Shown: positions 18,527-29,698, counted from the stretch's first letter. The stretch is 64,000 bases of DNA from Roseibium sp. MMSF_3412 (GCF_030733265.1 NZ_JASHJI010000001.1:372001-436000), one strand, 5' to 3'. The notes: generated from the sequence alone by a model not told the origin. Numbers and translations: made by a program.

Positions 18527-20614
18527 TCACCCGGCCACCTTGGAGAAGTCCGCCACGACATGTGTCGCATCGCGGATCTCCGCCAGCAACTGCAGGCGAT
18601 TGGTGCGCAGCGCCGGTTCCTCTGCGTTGACGAGGATATCCTCAAAGAAGCGGTCCACCGGCGCCCGCAACTTCGACAGCGCTTCCATGGCACCTTCGAA
18701 ATTCTCTTCCGAGACCGCACTCGCTGCTTCGGCACGCGCCGTATCGATGGCCGCCGCAAGATCGATTTCCGCCTGTTCGCGAAGATGATCGGCATGCGGG
18801 CGGCCCGAAACCGGAACGCCGTCCTTCTTTTCTTCCGCCTTCAGAATGTTGACAGCGCGCTTGTAACCGGCGAGCAGATTGGCACCGTCATCCGAAGACA
18901 CGAAGTTTCCGAGCGCCTCGACGCGTTTGACCACCATCAGAAGGTCGTCCTGGCCCTCCAACGCGAATACCGCGTCGATCAGGTCGTGGCGTGCGCCCTC
19001 GTCCTTCAGGTGCACTTTCAGGCGATCGCCAAAGAAGGAGAGCAGACTGTCGACGAGCGCGCCGGCATCCCCGACCGGCACATCGATAGGGCCGAGCGCG
19101 GCGCGGATCGGATCGCCCAGCCGGATCCGAAGTTCGTTTTCCAGAACGATCCGGATCACGCCCAGCGCCGCCCGTCTGAGCGCGTACGGGTCTTTCGACC
19201 CTGTCGGCTTCTCGTCGATTGCCCAGAACCCGGCGAGAAGGTCCAGCTTCTCGGCAAGGGCAACGCTGACGGCGACCGGGTCCGAAGGCACGCTGTCGCT
19301 CGGTCCCTGCGGCTTGTAATGCTCTTCGATCGCCAGTGCGACAGAGGCGTCCTCTCCCTGAGCAGACGCGTAGTACCGTCCCATGAGGCCCTGCAACTCG
19401 GGAAATTCGAACACCATGTTGGACACAAGGTCGGCCTTGGCCAGCTCGGCGGCCCGTTCCGCCTTGGCCTTGTCAGCACCAATGATCACGGCCAGATCGG
19501 CCGAGAGCGCGATCAGGCGTTTGATCCGGGAACCGACACTGCCAAGCTTTTCATGAAACTTGACCTCGTCCAGTCTTGGCAGATTGTCAGAAAGCCGCGT
19601 CTTCAGGTCCGTTTCCCAGAAGAACCGGGCATCTGCAAGACGCGCACGGATAACCTTCTCGTTTCCGGCCACGATCAGCTTGCCGCCGTCCCCGGCAACG
19701 ATGTTGGAGACCAGAACGAACTTGTTGGCAAGCCGCCCTGTTTTCGGATCCTTCAGAACGAAGCACTTCTGATTGACGCGGATCGTCAGCTGGATGCACT
19801 CGTCCGGTATTTCAAGGAAATCCTTGTCGAAGCTGCCCGTGAGCACCACGGGCCATTCGACAAGTCCGGCCACTTCCTCAAGCAGGCCCGGGTCCTCGAC
19901 AAGCTCAAGGCCGAGCGCCAGCGCACGATCCTTGGCGTCGTTCAGGATCATGTCCTTGCGCCGGTCCGCATCCAGGACAACCTTGTGCTTCTCAAGGCCG
20001 GTCGCATAATCGTCGAAGCGCCGGACGTCAAAAGCCTCGTCTGCGAGGAACCTGTGTCCGCGTGTCGATTTTCCGGACTTGATGCCGTCGAATTCGAACG
20101 GAATGACTTCCGGCTCCTCGGTCTCCGGTCCGAAGGTTGCCACGATCGAGTGCAGCGGACGCACCCAGCGCGTTGCCGTCGTCCCCCAACGCATGGATTT
20201 CGGCCACGGAAACCCGCGCAGGATGCCGGGCATGAAGTCCGCGATGATATCAATCGCGGTCCGGCCCGGCTTTTCGATGACGGCAACGTAGAAATCGCCC
20301 TTTTTCGGATCGTTCTGAATGCTTGCTTCTTCGACCGACGCGAGACCGGCGCCACGCAGGAAACCTTCGACCGCCTTGTCCGGCGCACCGACACGAGGCC
20401 CTTTTCTTTCCTCGCGTGTTGCCGCCGACCCGGCCGGGACACCAGCAACATGCAACGCCAGACGGCGCGGGGTTGCGAATGCCTTGGCACCTTCATAGGG
20501 CAAGCCTGCATCCACCAGAGCATTGGTGACCAGCGTTTTCAGGTCTTCGGCCGCCTTGCGTTGCATGCGGGCCGGAATTTCTTCGCTGAAGAGTTCAAGC
20601 AGAAGATCGGGCAT
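18527..20614 (-). CDS. glyS: glycyl-tRNA synthetase beta subunit
   Basis: A 695-aa protein matching the bacterial GlyS family: [20 protein letters not shown] at the N-terminus, [22 protein letters not shown] ARFFWETDL in the middle, an HD-like region and a C-terminal DALR-like helical domain ([20 protein letters not shown]). It pairs with GlyQ as an alpha2-beta2 enzyme charging tRNA-Gly. In related genomes glyQ and glyS are close; here they are 4.5 kb apart with a GGDEF-EAL gene on the opposite strand between. Confidence 0.96.
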   Translation of the reverse strand: MPDLLLELFSEEIPARMQRKAAEDLKTLVTNALVDAGLPYEGAKAFATPRRLALHVAGVPAGSAATREERKGPRVGAPDKAVEGFLRGAGLASVEEASIQNDPKKGDFYVAVIEKPGRTAIDIIADFMPGILRGFPWPKSMRWGTTATRWVRPLHSIVATFGPETEEPEVIPFEFDGIKSGKSTRGHRFLADEAFDVRRFDDYATGLEKHKVVLDADRRKDMILNDAKDRALALGLELVEDPGLLEEVAGLVEWPVVLTGSFDKDFLEIPDECIQLTIRVNQKCFVLKDPKTGRLANKFVLVSNIVAGDGGKLIVAGNEKVIRARLADARFFWETDLKTRLSDNLPRLDEVKFHEKLGSVGSRIKRLIALSADLAVIIGADKAKAERAAELAKADLVSNMVFEFPELQGLMGRYYASAQGEDASVALAIEEHYKPQGPSDSVPSDPVAVSVALAEKLDLLAGFWAIDEKPTGSKDPYALRRAALGVIRIVLENELRIRLGDPIRAALGPIDVPVGDAGALVDSLLSFFGDRLKVHLKDEGARHDLIDAVFALEGQDDLLMVVKRVEALGNFVSSDDGANLLAGYKRAVNILKAEEKKDGVPVSGRPHADHLREQAEIDLAAAIDTARAEAASAVSEENFEGAMEALSKLRAPVDRFFEDILVNAEEPALRTNRLQLLAEIRDATHVVADFSKVAG

Positions 20615-20834
20615 GGAGTTTTACGCCTTCGGGTTTGGAAGGAGACTTCCGGAAACAGCTGTGCGTCCGTTAGCAACTCAACGTGCGCTTGTCACCCCTT
20701 TTCCAGATTTCCGGGCGTCGCCGGGCATCGACAAAAATAGCAGTAGCAAATCATAGTTTTGCTTCACGCTTCTTCAAGAAATACCTGCGATGATCATCAA
20801 CTGGTAAGGCAGTACGAAGTATCAGGAAGAGATA

Positions 20835-22415
20835 GTGATCAATCAGGAAGCCACAGGCGTCCGACTCTTGGCACGTTCAATTGCCGCGATTTTCGCAGCG
20901 GCAATCTTCAGTTTTGCGGTCTTCGGTTTTATTCCTCATCTTCTGGAAGACAATCATTCAGGCGCAAGTCACCTGATGTACGATGCTGCCGCAGGCGTGT
21001 TCCTGTTCTTTGCCCTGATCGGTCTCGTTTACGGCCTCTGGGTCACGCGCAAACTGCGCAGCGAACTGAGTGCCCGCTCGTCAGAACATTCCAAGGCCCT
21101 GGCCCTGGCGCAGCATGACGCACTGACGGGCCTTCCGAACCGCCGACGCCTGCTCGAAGCCTTTTCCGATCTCAGCCGGAACGTGAAAGACGGCAGCTTC
21201 CGCGCAATCATGATGCTGGACCTGGACGGCTTCAAACCGATCAACGACGTCTACGGCCATGCGTTCGGAGACAACCTCTTGCGTAGTTTCGCCGAACGGC
21301 TTGCCGAAACGGTCGGGAATGACGGCATTGTTGCCCGCCTCGGCGGAGACGAATTCGCGATCGTGTCGCCCGTTTTTTCCGACAAGAGCGAAGCCTCGGG
21401 TTTTGCACGCCGCCTGTTGACGCGCATCAGCGAACGCTTCGAAATCGGAGAGCGCCAGATTTCCATAGGCTCCGGTATCGGTATCTCTCTTTATCCGCAT
21501 GACGGCCATGCCGTCACCGAGCTTTTGAGACGTGCCGACATTGCCCTTTACAGGGCCAAATCCTCGGGACGCTCAACCTATCGCTTCTTTGAAGTCGACA
21601 TGGATGCCTCGATCCTGCACAGAACGCTTCTGGAACAAAGGCTCAGGCGTGCCATTGAGGTCGAGGACGTCAAGGTCCACTACCAGCCGATCCTGGACAT
21701 GGACACGGGACGTATCGCGGGATTTGAAGCGCTCGCACGCTGGACCGACAGCGACTTCGGCAACGTGCCGCCGATGCAGTTCATTCCGATCGCTGAAGAC
21801 TGCGGCATCATTTCCGAACTGACGCGGCATCTGCTTGCAAAGGCCTGCGAGACGGCGGCAAAATGGCCGGAAGACCTCTATCTCTCATTCAACCTGTCGC
21901 CTGTCCAATTGCAGGACCCTGCCCTGCCGGACCAGATCAAAACGATCCTCGGAGCCTATGGCTATCCGTCCGACCGGCTCGTTCTGGAGATCACCGAGAC
22001 GTCGCTGGTCAAGAACCCGGAAGCGGCAAGACGCATTCTTGATGAGCTGACCGCAACGGGCATCACGATTGCCCTGGACGATTTTGGCGCGGGTCATTCC
22101 TCCCTGAGCTATCTCCGGGACTTCCCGATCAAGAAGGTCAAGATCGACAAGTCGTTCACCGAGCGCATGCTGACCGACAAGCAGTGCGCTGCGATCGTGG
22201 AAGCGGTTCTCGTCCTGTCGAAGGGACTGGAGATCGACGCCGTGGCCGAAGGCGTCGAAAACGACGCCGTGCATTCCGCGCTGAGTTCAAACGGATGTCA
22301 TTACGGCCAGGGCTTTCTCTATGCCAAGGCAGTCTCTGCCGAGGATGCGGATGAGCTCCTGGCGGCACAGGATGGCGGTCGTCTTCCGTTCGCTGAAAAC
22401 TCCAACGTGGCCTGA
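20835..22415 (+). CDS. membrane GGDEF-EAL cyclic-di-GMP enzyme
   Basis: A 526-aa protein. Two membrane helices (about 12-36 and 50-72) flank a short periplasmic loop. The GGDEF domain (about 90-250) has an intact GGDEF (170-174) but no RxxD inhibitory site. The EAL domain (about 262-510) has an intact EAL (298-300), NLSPVQL, ITETSL, LDDFGAG and the KIDKSF lysine, so both synthesis and hydrolysis of c-di-GMP are possible. The start is GTG with AGGAAGAG upstream. It is a single gene, opposite in strand to its neighbours, and converges on the DUF2207 gene with a 37-base gap. Confidence 0.94.
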   Translation: MINQEATGVRLLARSIAAIFAAAIFSFAVFGFIPHLLEDNHSGASHLMYDAAAGVFLFFALIGLVYGLWVTRKLRSELSARSSEHSKALALAQHDALTGLPNRRRLLEAFSDLSRNVKDGSFRAIMMLDLDGFKPINDVYGHAFGDNLLRSFAERLAETVGNDGIVARLGGDEFAIVSPVFSDKSEASGFARRLLTRISERFEIGERQISIGSGIGISLYPHDGHAVTELLRRADIALYRAKSSGRSTYRFFEVDMDASILHRTLLEQRLRRAIEVEDVKVHYQPILDMDTGRIAGFEALARWTDSDFGNVPPMQFIPIAEDCGIISELTRHLLAKACETAAKWPEDLYLSFNLSPVQLQDPALPDQIKTILGAYGYPSDRLVLEITETSLVKNPEAARRILDELTATGITIALDDFGAGHSSLSYLRDFPIKKVKIDKSFTERMLTDKQCAAIVEAVLVLSKGLEIDAVAEGVENDAVHSALSSNGCHYGQGFLYAKAVSAEDADELLAAQDGGRLPFAENSNVA

Positions 22416-22452
22416 CCGCCTCCACAGCCTGCCGCAGCCTGCCGCGCGAACT

Positions 22453-24402
22453 CTACCAGCCGCCGCCGCCGCCACCGCCTCCGCCGCCGCCTGACGAACC
22501 ACCCGACGAACCGCCGGAAAAGCCGGAACTCGAGGACTTCGGGACAGGAAGAGACGACCTGAACGACTGGGCCATGGCGCTGGTGGTGCTGGAAAGCGAA
22601 TCGGAGACATGATGCGCGTCGAAGGTCCGCCCGCTATACCAGTTCGGATGATAGCTGGCCGCCGCCGCAGCACCGGCCGCAGTTGCAAGCCAGCCCTCGA
22701 ACGCATTGGACCACGGCTTTTCGACGCCGAGCGCAACCGCATAGGGAAGCAATTCCTCGAAATGCACGGTGCTCATGTCCGGCGCTTCACCCATGTTGAG
22801 CCGTTCCTGCTCGGCGACGGAGAGATAGAGCTTCAGGCCCTCGATCTGATCCAGCACCTGCCGGCCCAGCGCGGTCGGTGCGCTGAGCAGGAAAAAGAAC
22901 AGCACATTCAGCGCAATGAGGGCGGCTGCCACGACAGGCAGGATCGGCAGTGTTGAAACACCGCCGGAAATGTTGTTCGCCAGCAGGCCCGTGCCGATCA
23001 TGGCAGCAATGAACAGGACGAAGATCAGCCCCATTCTGAGCTGCATGTTGGGAATGCGGAACACGGCCTTGCCGATATTCACCGAAAAGGCGGCCGCGAA
23101 GATCGACAAGACCATGAAAAGGAAGGCGAATTCCATCTGGTCCGGCGGCATTTGTCCGAAGGCAAACAGCCCGATGATCACCGCGATGCTGAGAAGCGCA
23201 CCGGGGAGAAGAAACGACCGGTTGTTCTTGAAGAACACATTCCGGCTTTCCTTCTCGATCGCGCTCCTGAACTTGCTGCCCAGAGCCTTGATCGCACCGC
23301 CGTTGTCCTTGTCGATTGGAAGCGGCGAGCCGCGCCCGTTCAAATAGGTGACGAGAGCTGCCTCTCCCTTCGGCAGATCGCTCGTGCCGGTGCCCAGCGC
23401 CTCATCGAGCTCAAGCACCATGTCGCCGTCCTTTTCCTCGAAACGCAGGCGGTGCTTGACGGCAAGGTTGAGGCTCGCCGCGGCGAGCGCGACCCATCCG
23501 CCATCGCTGAAACCGCGTGTCGATACGTATCTGGCAAGCGCCGGGGAAACATCGGGCGGCGCCTTGAAACGCGGAAAAACAACGCCGCTGGCAGGATCGC
23601 GCCCGACAAACAGCCAGGCCATCAGGTAGTAGAAGAGCACAAGCAGCACGCCTGCCCCGCCAATAATTTCAGGCCGGTAGTCGTCCAGGAAATACCCGAG
23701 CTGTTCCGCTTCCGTGGGTGCGGCAACGGCGCCCTTAGGCATTGCGACAACCACGGTGAGCCCCTCGTAGGCCCTCAAGGCCCGGGTGTTGGTAAAGATG
23801 ACCTCGCGACCGTCCTCGGCAACGCGTGCCTCAAAGTCCCTGCCCCTTTCACCGAAGCTTCCGGTATAGGCGGTCCAGTCCTGAGCCCGTGTGCCCGGCG
23901 GCAGGATGACCCGCGCGACAACCTCGTCAATCGGAAAGATCCATTCGTTGCCGGTCGCATTCCAGTAGACTTCATCGTGGTCATCGAAGAACCGGATCTG
24001 GCGGTCGGTTTCGTATTCGATCGTGTAAGTGTAATTGCCCGGCTCCAGAAAGACGTTCTCGTCGCCGATATAGATCCGCACACCGTCGCCGCTCGCTCTT
24101 TCAAAATAGCTGGCTTCGCGCCCGTCCTGAAGCACCGACAGTACCTTGAACCCGACCCGGTAGGTGCGCCCGTCCGGACCTTCGGCCCGAAGCGGAAAGT
24201 CGCGGAAGATACCGCGCTTGATCTGGTTTCCTTCCGCGCGCACGCTGATTGTCTCGGTCACCGTGAGCAGGCCGCTCTCGGCGACCTCGACATTGGAGAC
24301 GAAGCGGTGGATGCGTTCCTCCGCCGAGGCGGTTCCGGCTCCACTGAAAATCAGGACCGCCAGCACGGCCCCGGCGGCAACAGATCTAATCCACATGGAC
24401 AT
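22453..24402 (-). CDS. DUF2207 membrane protein with polyglycine C-terminus
   Basis: A 649-aa protein. A signal peptide (about 1-28) precedes an extracytoplasmic DUF2207 beta-domain (30-235; [41 protein letters not shown]). Membrane spans follow at about 245-270, 400-425, 428-450, 455-480 and 485-510. The C-terminus is [14 protein letters not shown] followed by alternating Gly-Ser and a run of eleven Gly before a last Trp. Function is unknown. Its stop-start spacing to lemA is 5 bases, and DUF2207 and LemA proteins are commonly encoded side by side. Confidence 0.88.
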   Translation of the reverse strand: MSMWIRSVAAGAVLAVLIFSGAGTASAEERIHRFVSNVEVAESGLLTVTETISVRAEGNQIKRGIFRDFPLRAEGPDGRTYRVGFKVLSVLQDGREASYFERASGDGVRIYIGDENVFLEPGNYTYTIEYETDRQIRFFDDHDEVYWNATGNEWIFPIDEVVARVILPPGTRAQDWTAYTGSFGERGRDFEARVAEDGREVIFTNTRALRAYEGLTVVVAMPKGAVAAPTEAEQLGYFLDDYRPEIIGGAGVLLVLFYYLMAWLFVGRDPASGVVFPRFKAPPDVSPALARYVSTRGFSDGGWVALAAASLNLAVKHRLRFEEKDGDMVLELDEALGTGTSDLPKGEAALVTYLNGRGSPLPIDKDNGGAIKALGSKFRSAIEKESRNVFFKNNRSFLLPGALLSIAVIIGLFAFGQMPPDQMEFAFLFMVLSIFAAAFSVNIGKAVFRIPNMQLRMGLIFVLFIAAMIGTGLLANNISGGVSTLPILPVVAAALIALNVLFFFLLSAPTALGRQVLDQIEGLKLYLSVAEQERLNMGEAPDMSTVHFEELLPYAVALGVEKPWSNAFEGWLATAAGAAAAASYHPNWYSGRTFDAHHVSDSLSSTTSAMAQSFRSSLPVPKSSSSGFSGGSSGGSSGGGGGGGGGGGW

Positions 24403-24407
24403 GCCCC

Positions 24408-24962
24408 TTAAAATTCGACCTTGGGCACGGCCCGATCAGCCTCGTCCTCGATTTCGAAATATTCGGCCTTGTCGAACTTGAACTGGTTCGCGATGAGGTT
24501 CGAGGGGAAACTCTCCACGGCGACGTTCAGACCGCGCACTGCGCCGTTGTAATAGCGGCGCGCCATCTGGATCGCGTTCTCGATTTCATCCAGCGAATTG
24601 TGAAGATCGGAGAAGTTCTCGCTGGCCTTGAGATCGGGATAGGCTTCGGCGACGGCGAACAGCCGCCCGAGCGCCTGGCCAAGCGCACCTTCGGCCTTGG
24701 CACGCCCGGCCACGTCACCGCTCGGCACGGACCCGACCGATGCCCGCAGTTTGGTCACCGCGTCGAGCGTTTCCTGCTCGTGCCCGGCATACCCCTTTAC
24801 GGTTTCCACCAGATTGGGAATGAGATTGGCACGGCGCTTGAGTTGCACGTCGATACCACTCCAGCCTTCCTCGACCATCTGGCGTTTCTTGACGAGCGTG
24901 TTGTAGAGAAAAATTGCATAAACGGAGAGCGCGATCAAAAGCGCAAGAATTATCCAGGACAA
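24408..24962 (-). CDS. lemA: LemA family protein
   Basis: A 184-aa protein with one N-terminal membrane anchor ([20 protein letters not shown]) and the LemA helical domain: [33 protein letters not shown], then [10 protein letters not shown] and [12 protein letters not shown]. LemA proteins have no agreed function; they sit at the inner membrane with the helices in the periplasm. It directly precedes the DUF2207 gene, separated by 5 bases, and lies behind glyQ. Confidence 0.93.
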   Translation of the reverse strand: MSWIILALLIALSVYAIFLYNTLVKKRQMVEEGWSGIDVQLKRRANLIPNLVETVKGYAGHEQETLDAVTKLRASVGSVPSGDVAGRAKAEGALGQALGRLFAVAEAYPDLKASENFSDLHNSLDEIENAIQMARRYYNGAVRGLNVAVESFPSNLIANQFKFDKAEYFEIEDEADRAVPKVEF

Positions 24963-25134
24963 CGTGCGGATCCTCCTTCAAGAACGATCCGGAGGCTAGC
25001 GCCTGCCGGCAGGCCTGTCATCCTGCCGGGCGTCATAAACCCGCGTCACCCACATATGAGGGTCAAAAACCGGGCGCTTTGGCGCGGTTATCCCGTCAAT
25101 GCGCGATCGATCACAGACTGCGAGAGGTGCCTGT

Positions 25135-26103
25135 CTATTCGGCTGCCTGATTGTGATAGCCGACGCCGCCTGCTTCCGTTTCCAGGAACGCCGTGCCGCA
25201 GGCCTTGGCAAGTTCACGTACGCGCAGGATGTAACTCTGGCGCTCTGTCACGGAGATCACACCACGCGCGTCAAGCAGATTGAAGGCATGGCTGGCCTTG
25301 ATGCACTGGTCATAGGCAGGGAGCACCACCTGGTGAACCGTCGCACCGGCCTCTTCCCTTGCCTTGGCACCGGCATCGAGCAGGGCCCTGCATTCGTTTT
25401 CCGCGTCCTTGAAGTGGCGGAACAGCATCTCCGTGTCGGCATGCTCGAAATTGTGCCGGGAATATTCCTGCTCGGCCTGCAGAAAGACATCGCCGTAGGT
25501 CACCCTGGCGTCGCCCTCCATGCCGTTGTAATTCAGCTCATAAACGTTATCGACGCCCTGGATATACATGGCGAGGCGCTCAAGCCCATAGGTGAGTTCA
25601 CCGGAGACCGGAGAACATTCGAAACCGGCCACCTGCTGAAAGTAGGTGAATTGCGACACTTCCATGCCGTCGCACCAGCATTCCCAGCCCAGACCCCAGG
25701 CCCCCAGCGTCGGGCTTTCCCAGTCGTCCTCAACGAAGCGGATGTCATGCAGTTTCGGATCGAGACCGATGGCGTAGAGCGACTTCAGATAAAGGTCCTG
25801 CAAGTCCGCCGGTGACGGTTTGAGGATCACCTGAAACTGGTAGTAATGCTGCAGCCTGTTCGGATTTTCACCGTAGCGGCCATCTGTCGGCCGGCGCGAC
25901 GGCTGGACATAGGCAGCGCGCCAGGGACGCGGACCGAGCGAGCGCAGCGTGGTTGCCGGGTGAAACGTCCCGGCGCCGACTTCCATGTCATACGGCTGCA
26001 GCACGACGCAGCCCTGGTCCGCCCAAAAGCGTTGAAGCGTCAGGATCAGACCCTGAAACGAGTTTTCCGGGCGCATATGTGCCGGCAATGTGTCCGTCGA
26101 CAT
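25135..26103 (-). CDS. glyQ: glycyl-tRNA synthetase alpha subunit
   Basis: A 322-aa protein; hallmark segments are [75 protein letters not shown] and [15 protein letters not shown]. It carries the catalytic core of the alpha2-beta2 glycyl-tRNA synthetase. The ATG at 26103 matches the family length; a longer open frame to 26508 is not supported. The LemA gene follows after 172 bases. Confidence 0.96.
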   Translation of the reverse strand: MSTDTLPAHMRPENSFQGLILTLQRFWADQGCVVLQPYDMEVGAGTFHPATTLRSLGPRPWRAAYVQPSRRPTDGRYGENPNRLQHYYQFQVILKPSPADLQDLYLKSLYAIGLDPKLHDIRFVEDDWESPTLGAWGLGWECWCDGMEVSQFTYFQQVAGFECSPVSGELTYGLERLAMYIQGVDNVYELNYNGMEGDARVTYGDVFLQAEQEYSRHNFEHADTEMLFRHFKDAENECRALLDAGAKAREEAGATVHQVVLPAYDQCIKASHAFNLLDARGVISVTERQSYILRVRELAKACGTAFLETEAGGVGYHNQAAE

Positions 26104-26429
26104 GACTTTTTTCCGCAGGTGGCTTTTCACGGCAGGCCATTCCGCCGCGCGAGGCGAGAGGTGCCACGACGAAGAGGCAAGGTCAAGACAGGCATGAATG
26201 TGTTGTCGCCCGAATGGCAAACAGGACCTGCTTCCGCGCCTGCGAACGAAAGGCTTGACGGTGCCCATGCCCTCCATTACCAACAACGCGGCTCCAGACG
26301 CCGGCCGCTCGCAGACCAATGGTCCTGGTGAAGTTCTGGTTTCGACAGTTTCGTTCCACGAAAGCGTTTCGCCCAGGTGGCAATGCGAGCACTTCCCTTC
26401 CCGCGAAATGCCTGCACCTGGAGAACGGA
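26104..26429. other. divergent intergenic region, glyQ / MATE
   Basis: About 326 bases between divergent starts. I see no gene. Possible -35 elements are TTGACC on the minus strand (26186-26181, towards glyQ) and TTGACG on the plus strand (26255-26260, with a weak TACCAA 17 bases on, towards the MATE gene). Neither has a good -10. Confidence 0.3.
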
Positions 26430-27821
26430 ATGTCGACCGACACGTCCCGGACGAATTTCTATACGCAGGGCCCGCTGGTCCCCACACTCTTGAAGACGGC
26501 TCTGCCAATCATCCTGGTGATGAGCATGAACGGTCTTCTGACCGTTGCCGACGCATTGTTTCTCGGCCGCTTCGTCGGACCGGACGCCCTCAGCGCCGTC
26601 ACGCTCATGTTTCCCGCCTACATGATACTTGTGGCGACCGCGACACTGATCTCAAGCGGCATGTCCAGCATTCTGGCGCGCGACCTCGGTGGTGAACGAT
26701 ATAGCGACGCACAGCGCGTGTTCACCGGCGCGCACGGTCTCTCGCTCGGGATCGGTCTCCTGACTGTTGCCGCGTTTTCGCTCGCCGGATATCCGCTCAT
26801 CGTCATCGCCGCAGAAGGCTCCGAAGCAATTGCGGGCATGGCTTTCACCTACATGGCGATTACCGTGTGGACATCGCCGCTTCTGTTCGTGCTTTCGGTC
26901 CAGTCGGATTCGCTGCGCAGCGAAGGCTATGTCATGCAAATGGCCGGTGTCAGCCTGTTCGTGTCGCTGGTCAATATCGCGCTCAATTTCGTGTTCGTGG
27001 TCATTTTGCATCTTGGTGTTGCCGGAACCGCTGCCGGAACCGCGCTTGCGCAGCTGTTGTCGCTGCTTGTCATCATCGGGTTCCGGCTGCGCGCAGACAG
27101 CCACCTGAAGCCCGGAATTCTCCTCAGAACTTCCTGGACATCATGCTGGCGGCCGATTTTTGCGCTTGGCGCTCCGCAAAGTCTCAATTTCGCCGGCATT
27201 GCTCTCGGGTCTGCAGCGACATTTGCAGCGTTGCAGCTGGTCGGGTCGAGCGGATATGAATCGACCGTGGCTGCGTTCGGGCTCCTGACACGCATCATGA
27301 CTTTCGTGTTTCTGCCGTTGCTCGGACTGATCCACGCCCTGCAGGCAATGATCGGCAACAATTACGGGGCCGGTGCATTCGAACGCACGAACGCGACACT
27401 TCGGCTCGGTTTGCTGACGGCATTTTTCTACAGTCTCGCGGTCCAGCTTCTCCTGAGCCTGTTTGCCCGGCCGATCGGTTTCCTGTTTGTCGACGATCCC
27501 GCAATCGTCGCGGAGCTCGGCAGGATCCTGCCGATCAACATCGCGCTGATGTTCGCCGCAGGGCCGCTGTTCGTGATCGGAGGATATTTCCAGGCGCTCG
27601 GCGATGCAAAAAAGGCTGCCCTGGTCAGCCTGATCAAGCCGTATTTCTTCTTTTTGCCGCTGCTTGTGGTGCTGCCGTACTATTTCGGTGAGGTCGGCAT
27701 CTGGGTCGCGGGGCCCGTGGCGGAGGGGCTCCTGCTATTGCTGGTCGCGGTCATTCTCATCTCGGCTGCAAGAACTACCGACGCACGCTGGGGCCTCTTT
27801 CTTGCTGATGATGCGAAATGA
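26430..27821 (+). CDS. MATE family efflux transporter
   Basis: A 463-aa multidrug and toxin extrusion protein with about 12 membrane helices in two homologous halves. The opening [41 protein letters not shown] is typical of the DinF/NorM-type start. It would export organic cations or drugs in exchange for H+ or Na+. The ATG at 26430 has GGAG seven bases upstream; a longer frame upstream lacks a ribosome site. Single gene, converging on the small membrane protein gene. Confidence 0.9.
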   Translation: MSTDTSRTNFYTQGPLVPTLLKTALPIILVMSMNGLLTVADALFLGRFVGPDALSAVTLMFPAYMILVATATLISSGMSSILARDLGGERYSDAQRVFTGAHGLSLGIGLLTVAAFSLAGYPLIVIAAEGSEAIAGMAFTYMAITVWTSPLLFVLSVQSDSLRSEGYVMQMAGVSLFVSLVNIALNFVFVVILHLGVAGTAAGTALAQLLSLLVIIGFRLRADSHLKPGILLRTSWTSCWRPIFALGAPQSLNFAGIALGSAATFAALQLVGSSGYESTVAAFGLLTRIMTFVFLPLLGLIHALQAMIGNNYGAGAFERTNATLRLGLLTAFFYSLAVQLLLSLFARPIGFLFVDDPAIVAELGRILPINIALMFAAGPLFVIGGYFQALGDAKKAALVSLIKPYFFFLPLLVVLPYYFGEVGIWVAGPVAEGLLLLLVAVILISAARTTDARWGLFLADDAK

Positions 27822-27827
27822 TGATTG

Positions 27828-27851
27828 CCGGCGGGGCGCACGCGCCGCCGG
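27828..27851. terminator. GC hairpin between convergent genes
   Basis: CCGGCGG (27828-27834) pairs with CCGCCGG (27845-27851) in the 36-base gap between the MATE gene and the convergent small gene. There is no U-run on either strand, so it may be a weak or factor-assisted bidirectional terminator. Confidence 0.4.
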
Positions 27852-27857
27852 TTCGCT

Positions 27858-28043
27858 TCAGTTGACGGGGCGATATTTTCCCGTTTCGGGGTCAAGGACC
27901 AGCTTCGCGCCCTTGCCGTTCGGGTCTGCCTTGGCAGCCGCTCTCGAGATCTGGTTCTCGACATCGGCCATCTTGCGTTTGACCCGTTGAACAATCCAGT
28001 AACCGCCAACTGCGAGAGCCGCCACGCCAATCAGTTCAGTCAT
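27858..28043 (-). CDS. small single-span membrane protein (61 aa), unknown function
   Basis: 61 aa: one membrane helix (about 4-19, IGVAALAVGGYWIVQRV), a basic helix (KRKMADVENQISRAAAK) and a C-terminal LVLDPETGKYRPVN. AGGGG lies eight bases before the ATG at 28043. It starts 47 bases after the sppA stop on the same strand and looks like a downstream operon member. I do not recognise a named family; the charged tail and spacing make it a real gene more likely than not. Confidence 0.65.
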   Translation of the reverse strand: MTELIGVAALAVGGYWIVQRVKRKMADVENQISRAAAKADPNGKGAKLVLDPETGKYRPVN

Positions 28044-28090
28044 ATCGTTCCCCTTGCTTTGCCCCGAGATCACATGCCCAATGCGCCTTT

Positions 28091-28948
28091 TTAAAGGCCG
28101 TAGCGCATCCACAACGCCCGTTCCTCAACGGCAGAAATCAGATCTTCTCCAAGCCCTTCGGTCAAACGCTGGCCCTTCAGACCGATGCCGACGGCAGCAC
28201 GCCTGCCAAACAGGCCGCGCGGCGCTGAAATCAGCTTGGGTTCGACCTTGTCGCCAAACCTGTCCTTCAGAACACCGCGCAAATCGCCGATCGAGTCGAC
28301 AAGCCCGAGCTCCACGGCGGTACGTCCCGTCCAGAACTTGCCCGTAAACAGATCCGGGTCTTCGCCCAGAACATCTCCGCGACGGGATTTTACAAGATCG
28401 ATAAAGGTCTCATGCAATTCGAGCTGCAAGCTCTTGAGATAGGCAATATCGTCGGGCACCTCGGGCTGGAAAGGATCGAGCGTGACTTTCTTTTCCCCGG
28501 CGGTGTAGACGCGCCGGTCGACGCCGATCTTCTTGATCAGCTCCGTAAAGCCAAAGCCCGCAGCGACCACACCTATCGACCCGACAATGGACGAAGGATC
28601 GACAAAAATCTCGTCACCTGCGACGGCGATCATGTAGCCACCGCTGGCCGCGACATCCTCCACGAAAACCAGAACTTCCTTTTCGTTTTCCTTCGCAAGG
28701 TCGCGGATGCGCTTGAAGATGAGGCGCGATTGCACCGGCGACCCGCCGGGCGAGTTGATGATCAGGGCAACCGCAGGCGCTTTCTTGATGGAAAAGGCCT
28801 TCTCAAGCGGCAGGGCAGCCGACGCAAGAGACAGCCCCGATCGCATCGGGCTCTGCATGCCGATCGCGCCCTGCAGGCGGACGACAGGAATGATCGGTTT
28901 GTCATTGCGGAAACGTCTTGGAAGAATGCTGCGGATTTTGGAAAGCAC
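28091..28948 (-). CDS. sppA: S49 family signal peptide peptidase-like protease (SppA/SohB type)
   Basis: About 285 aa, a short S49 protease. From the GTG at 28948, NSPGGSPVQS (65-74) and VAASGGYMIAVAG (99-111) are the family motifs; Ser102 is the likely nucleophile and a lysine of AGEKKVTLDPF (153-154) the base. The expected job is degradation of cleaved signal peptides or membrane peptides. The start is uncertain: a TTG at 29011 extends the frame by 21 codons but lacks a ribosome site. There is no obvious membrane helix. The 61-aa gene follows. Confidence 0.88.
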   Translation of the reverse strand: MLSKIRSILPRRFRNDKPIIPVVRLQGAIGMQSPMRSGLSLASAALPLEKAFSIKKAPAVALIINSPGGSPVQSRLIFKRIRDLAKENEKEVLVFVEDVAASGGYMIAVAGDEIFVDPSSIVGSIGVVAAGFGFTELIKKIGVDRRVYTAGEKKVTLDPFQPEVPDDIAYLKSLQLELHETFIDLVKSRRGDVLGEDPDLFTGKFWTGRTAVELGLVDSIGDLRGVLKDRFGDKVEPKLISAPRGLFGRRAAVGIGLKGQRLTEGLGEDLISAVEERALWMRYGL

Positions 28949-29065
28949 GCTGAAAGGCCCTGCGAGAGTTCGGTATTCCTCTCGATATATGTATCGATCG
29001 GGAACTTGCAAAGACCAAGTGCGCGCTAAATCACACTCCGCCTTGAGGCTCGGCCTCCAGGAGGC

Positions 29066-29698
29066 TCACGATCCGAATGCACTGACACGTTTCTTGGACT
29101 TCTTCGCCTCTTTTTCAGCTGCCAGCTTTTCCTGTTCCCGGTCCAGCATGGCCGTAACCGCTTCGGGTGTCAGAACCGGCGTCGGGTCGAACGGCCAGTT
29201 GAGGCGGACGCCCGCCTGCCCGTTCTTGCGCCAGATGATTTTCGCTGCAATGGGCATATCGAGACCCGGAATGGAAATTTCGATATCCTGCGGCAGACGA
29301 TCAAGATTGTCGGCTTCAAGCCGGCAGCCGGATCTGCTTGCGTCGACGATGCGGCACTTGATGATGAACGGGCTGGTCTTGCCGCTCACCACCGTGCTGA
29401 TCCAGACCGACCGTCTGACCTCGCGCCGCTTTTCCGCGGTCGCCTGATCATCTTTCAGAAAGCTGACCCTGGCCTCGTTGTCGCCATAGGCAATCACAGT
29501 GCCACGCACGAGCTTGTCAAAGCCTGCAAGGCGCAGTCCGACGTCTTTTTGAAGCAGGTCCACCTTGTCGGAAACGATCCAGCACCCGGCGTCGTTCACG
29601 TCGATCGCCGATGCTTCGAAGCACGACATGTCGGCCAGATCAACGACGAGCGCCGTTACGCTGTTCTCGGCAATTCTGACCGCGCTGGTGTTGCTCAA
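29066..29698 (-). CDS. PilZ domain protein
   Basis: A 210-aa protein. A canonical PilZ c-di-GMP site lies at about residues 92-125: RREVRR followed by DASRSGCRLE (RxxxR and D/NxSxxG). The first 85 residues look like a degenerate second PilZ-like barrel (VVDLADMSCFEASAIDVNDAGCWIVSD). The tail is lysine-rich (AAEKEAKKSKKR). It would bind c-di-GMP and act on an unknown partner; the GGDEF-EAL enzyme in this window could supply or remove the ligand. It lies 78 bases downstream of the uracil glycosylase gene. Confidence 0.85.
   Translation of the reverse strand: MSNTSAVRIAENSVTALVVDLADMSCFEASAIDVNDAGCWIVSDKVDLLQKDVGLRLAGFDKLVRGTVIAYGDNEARVSFLKDDQATAEKRREVRRSVWISTVVSGKTSPFIIKCRIVDASRSGCRLEADNLDRLPQDIEISIPGLDMPIAAKIIWRKNGQAGVRLNWPFDPTPVLTPEAVTAMLDREQEKLAAEKEAKKSKKRVSAFGS

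Noticed and set aside
18398..20740. A 780-codon open frame on the plus strand opposite glyS
   Set aside because: It is a GC-rich antisense shadow: no domain, low-complexity Arg/Gln/Asp composition, and glyS on the other strand is unmistakable.
26101..26441. GlyQ and the MATE protein both begin MSTDT
   Set aside because: The matching bases are few, the genes are divergent, and the similarity stops after five residues; coincidence.
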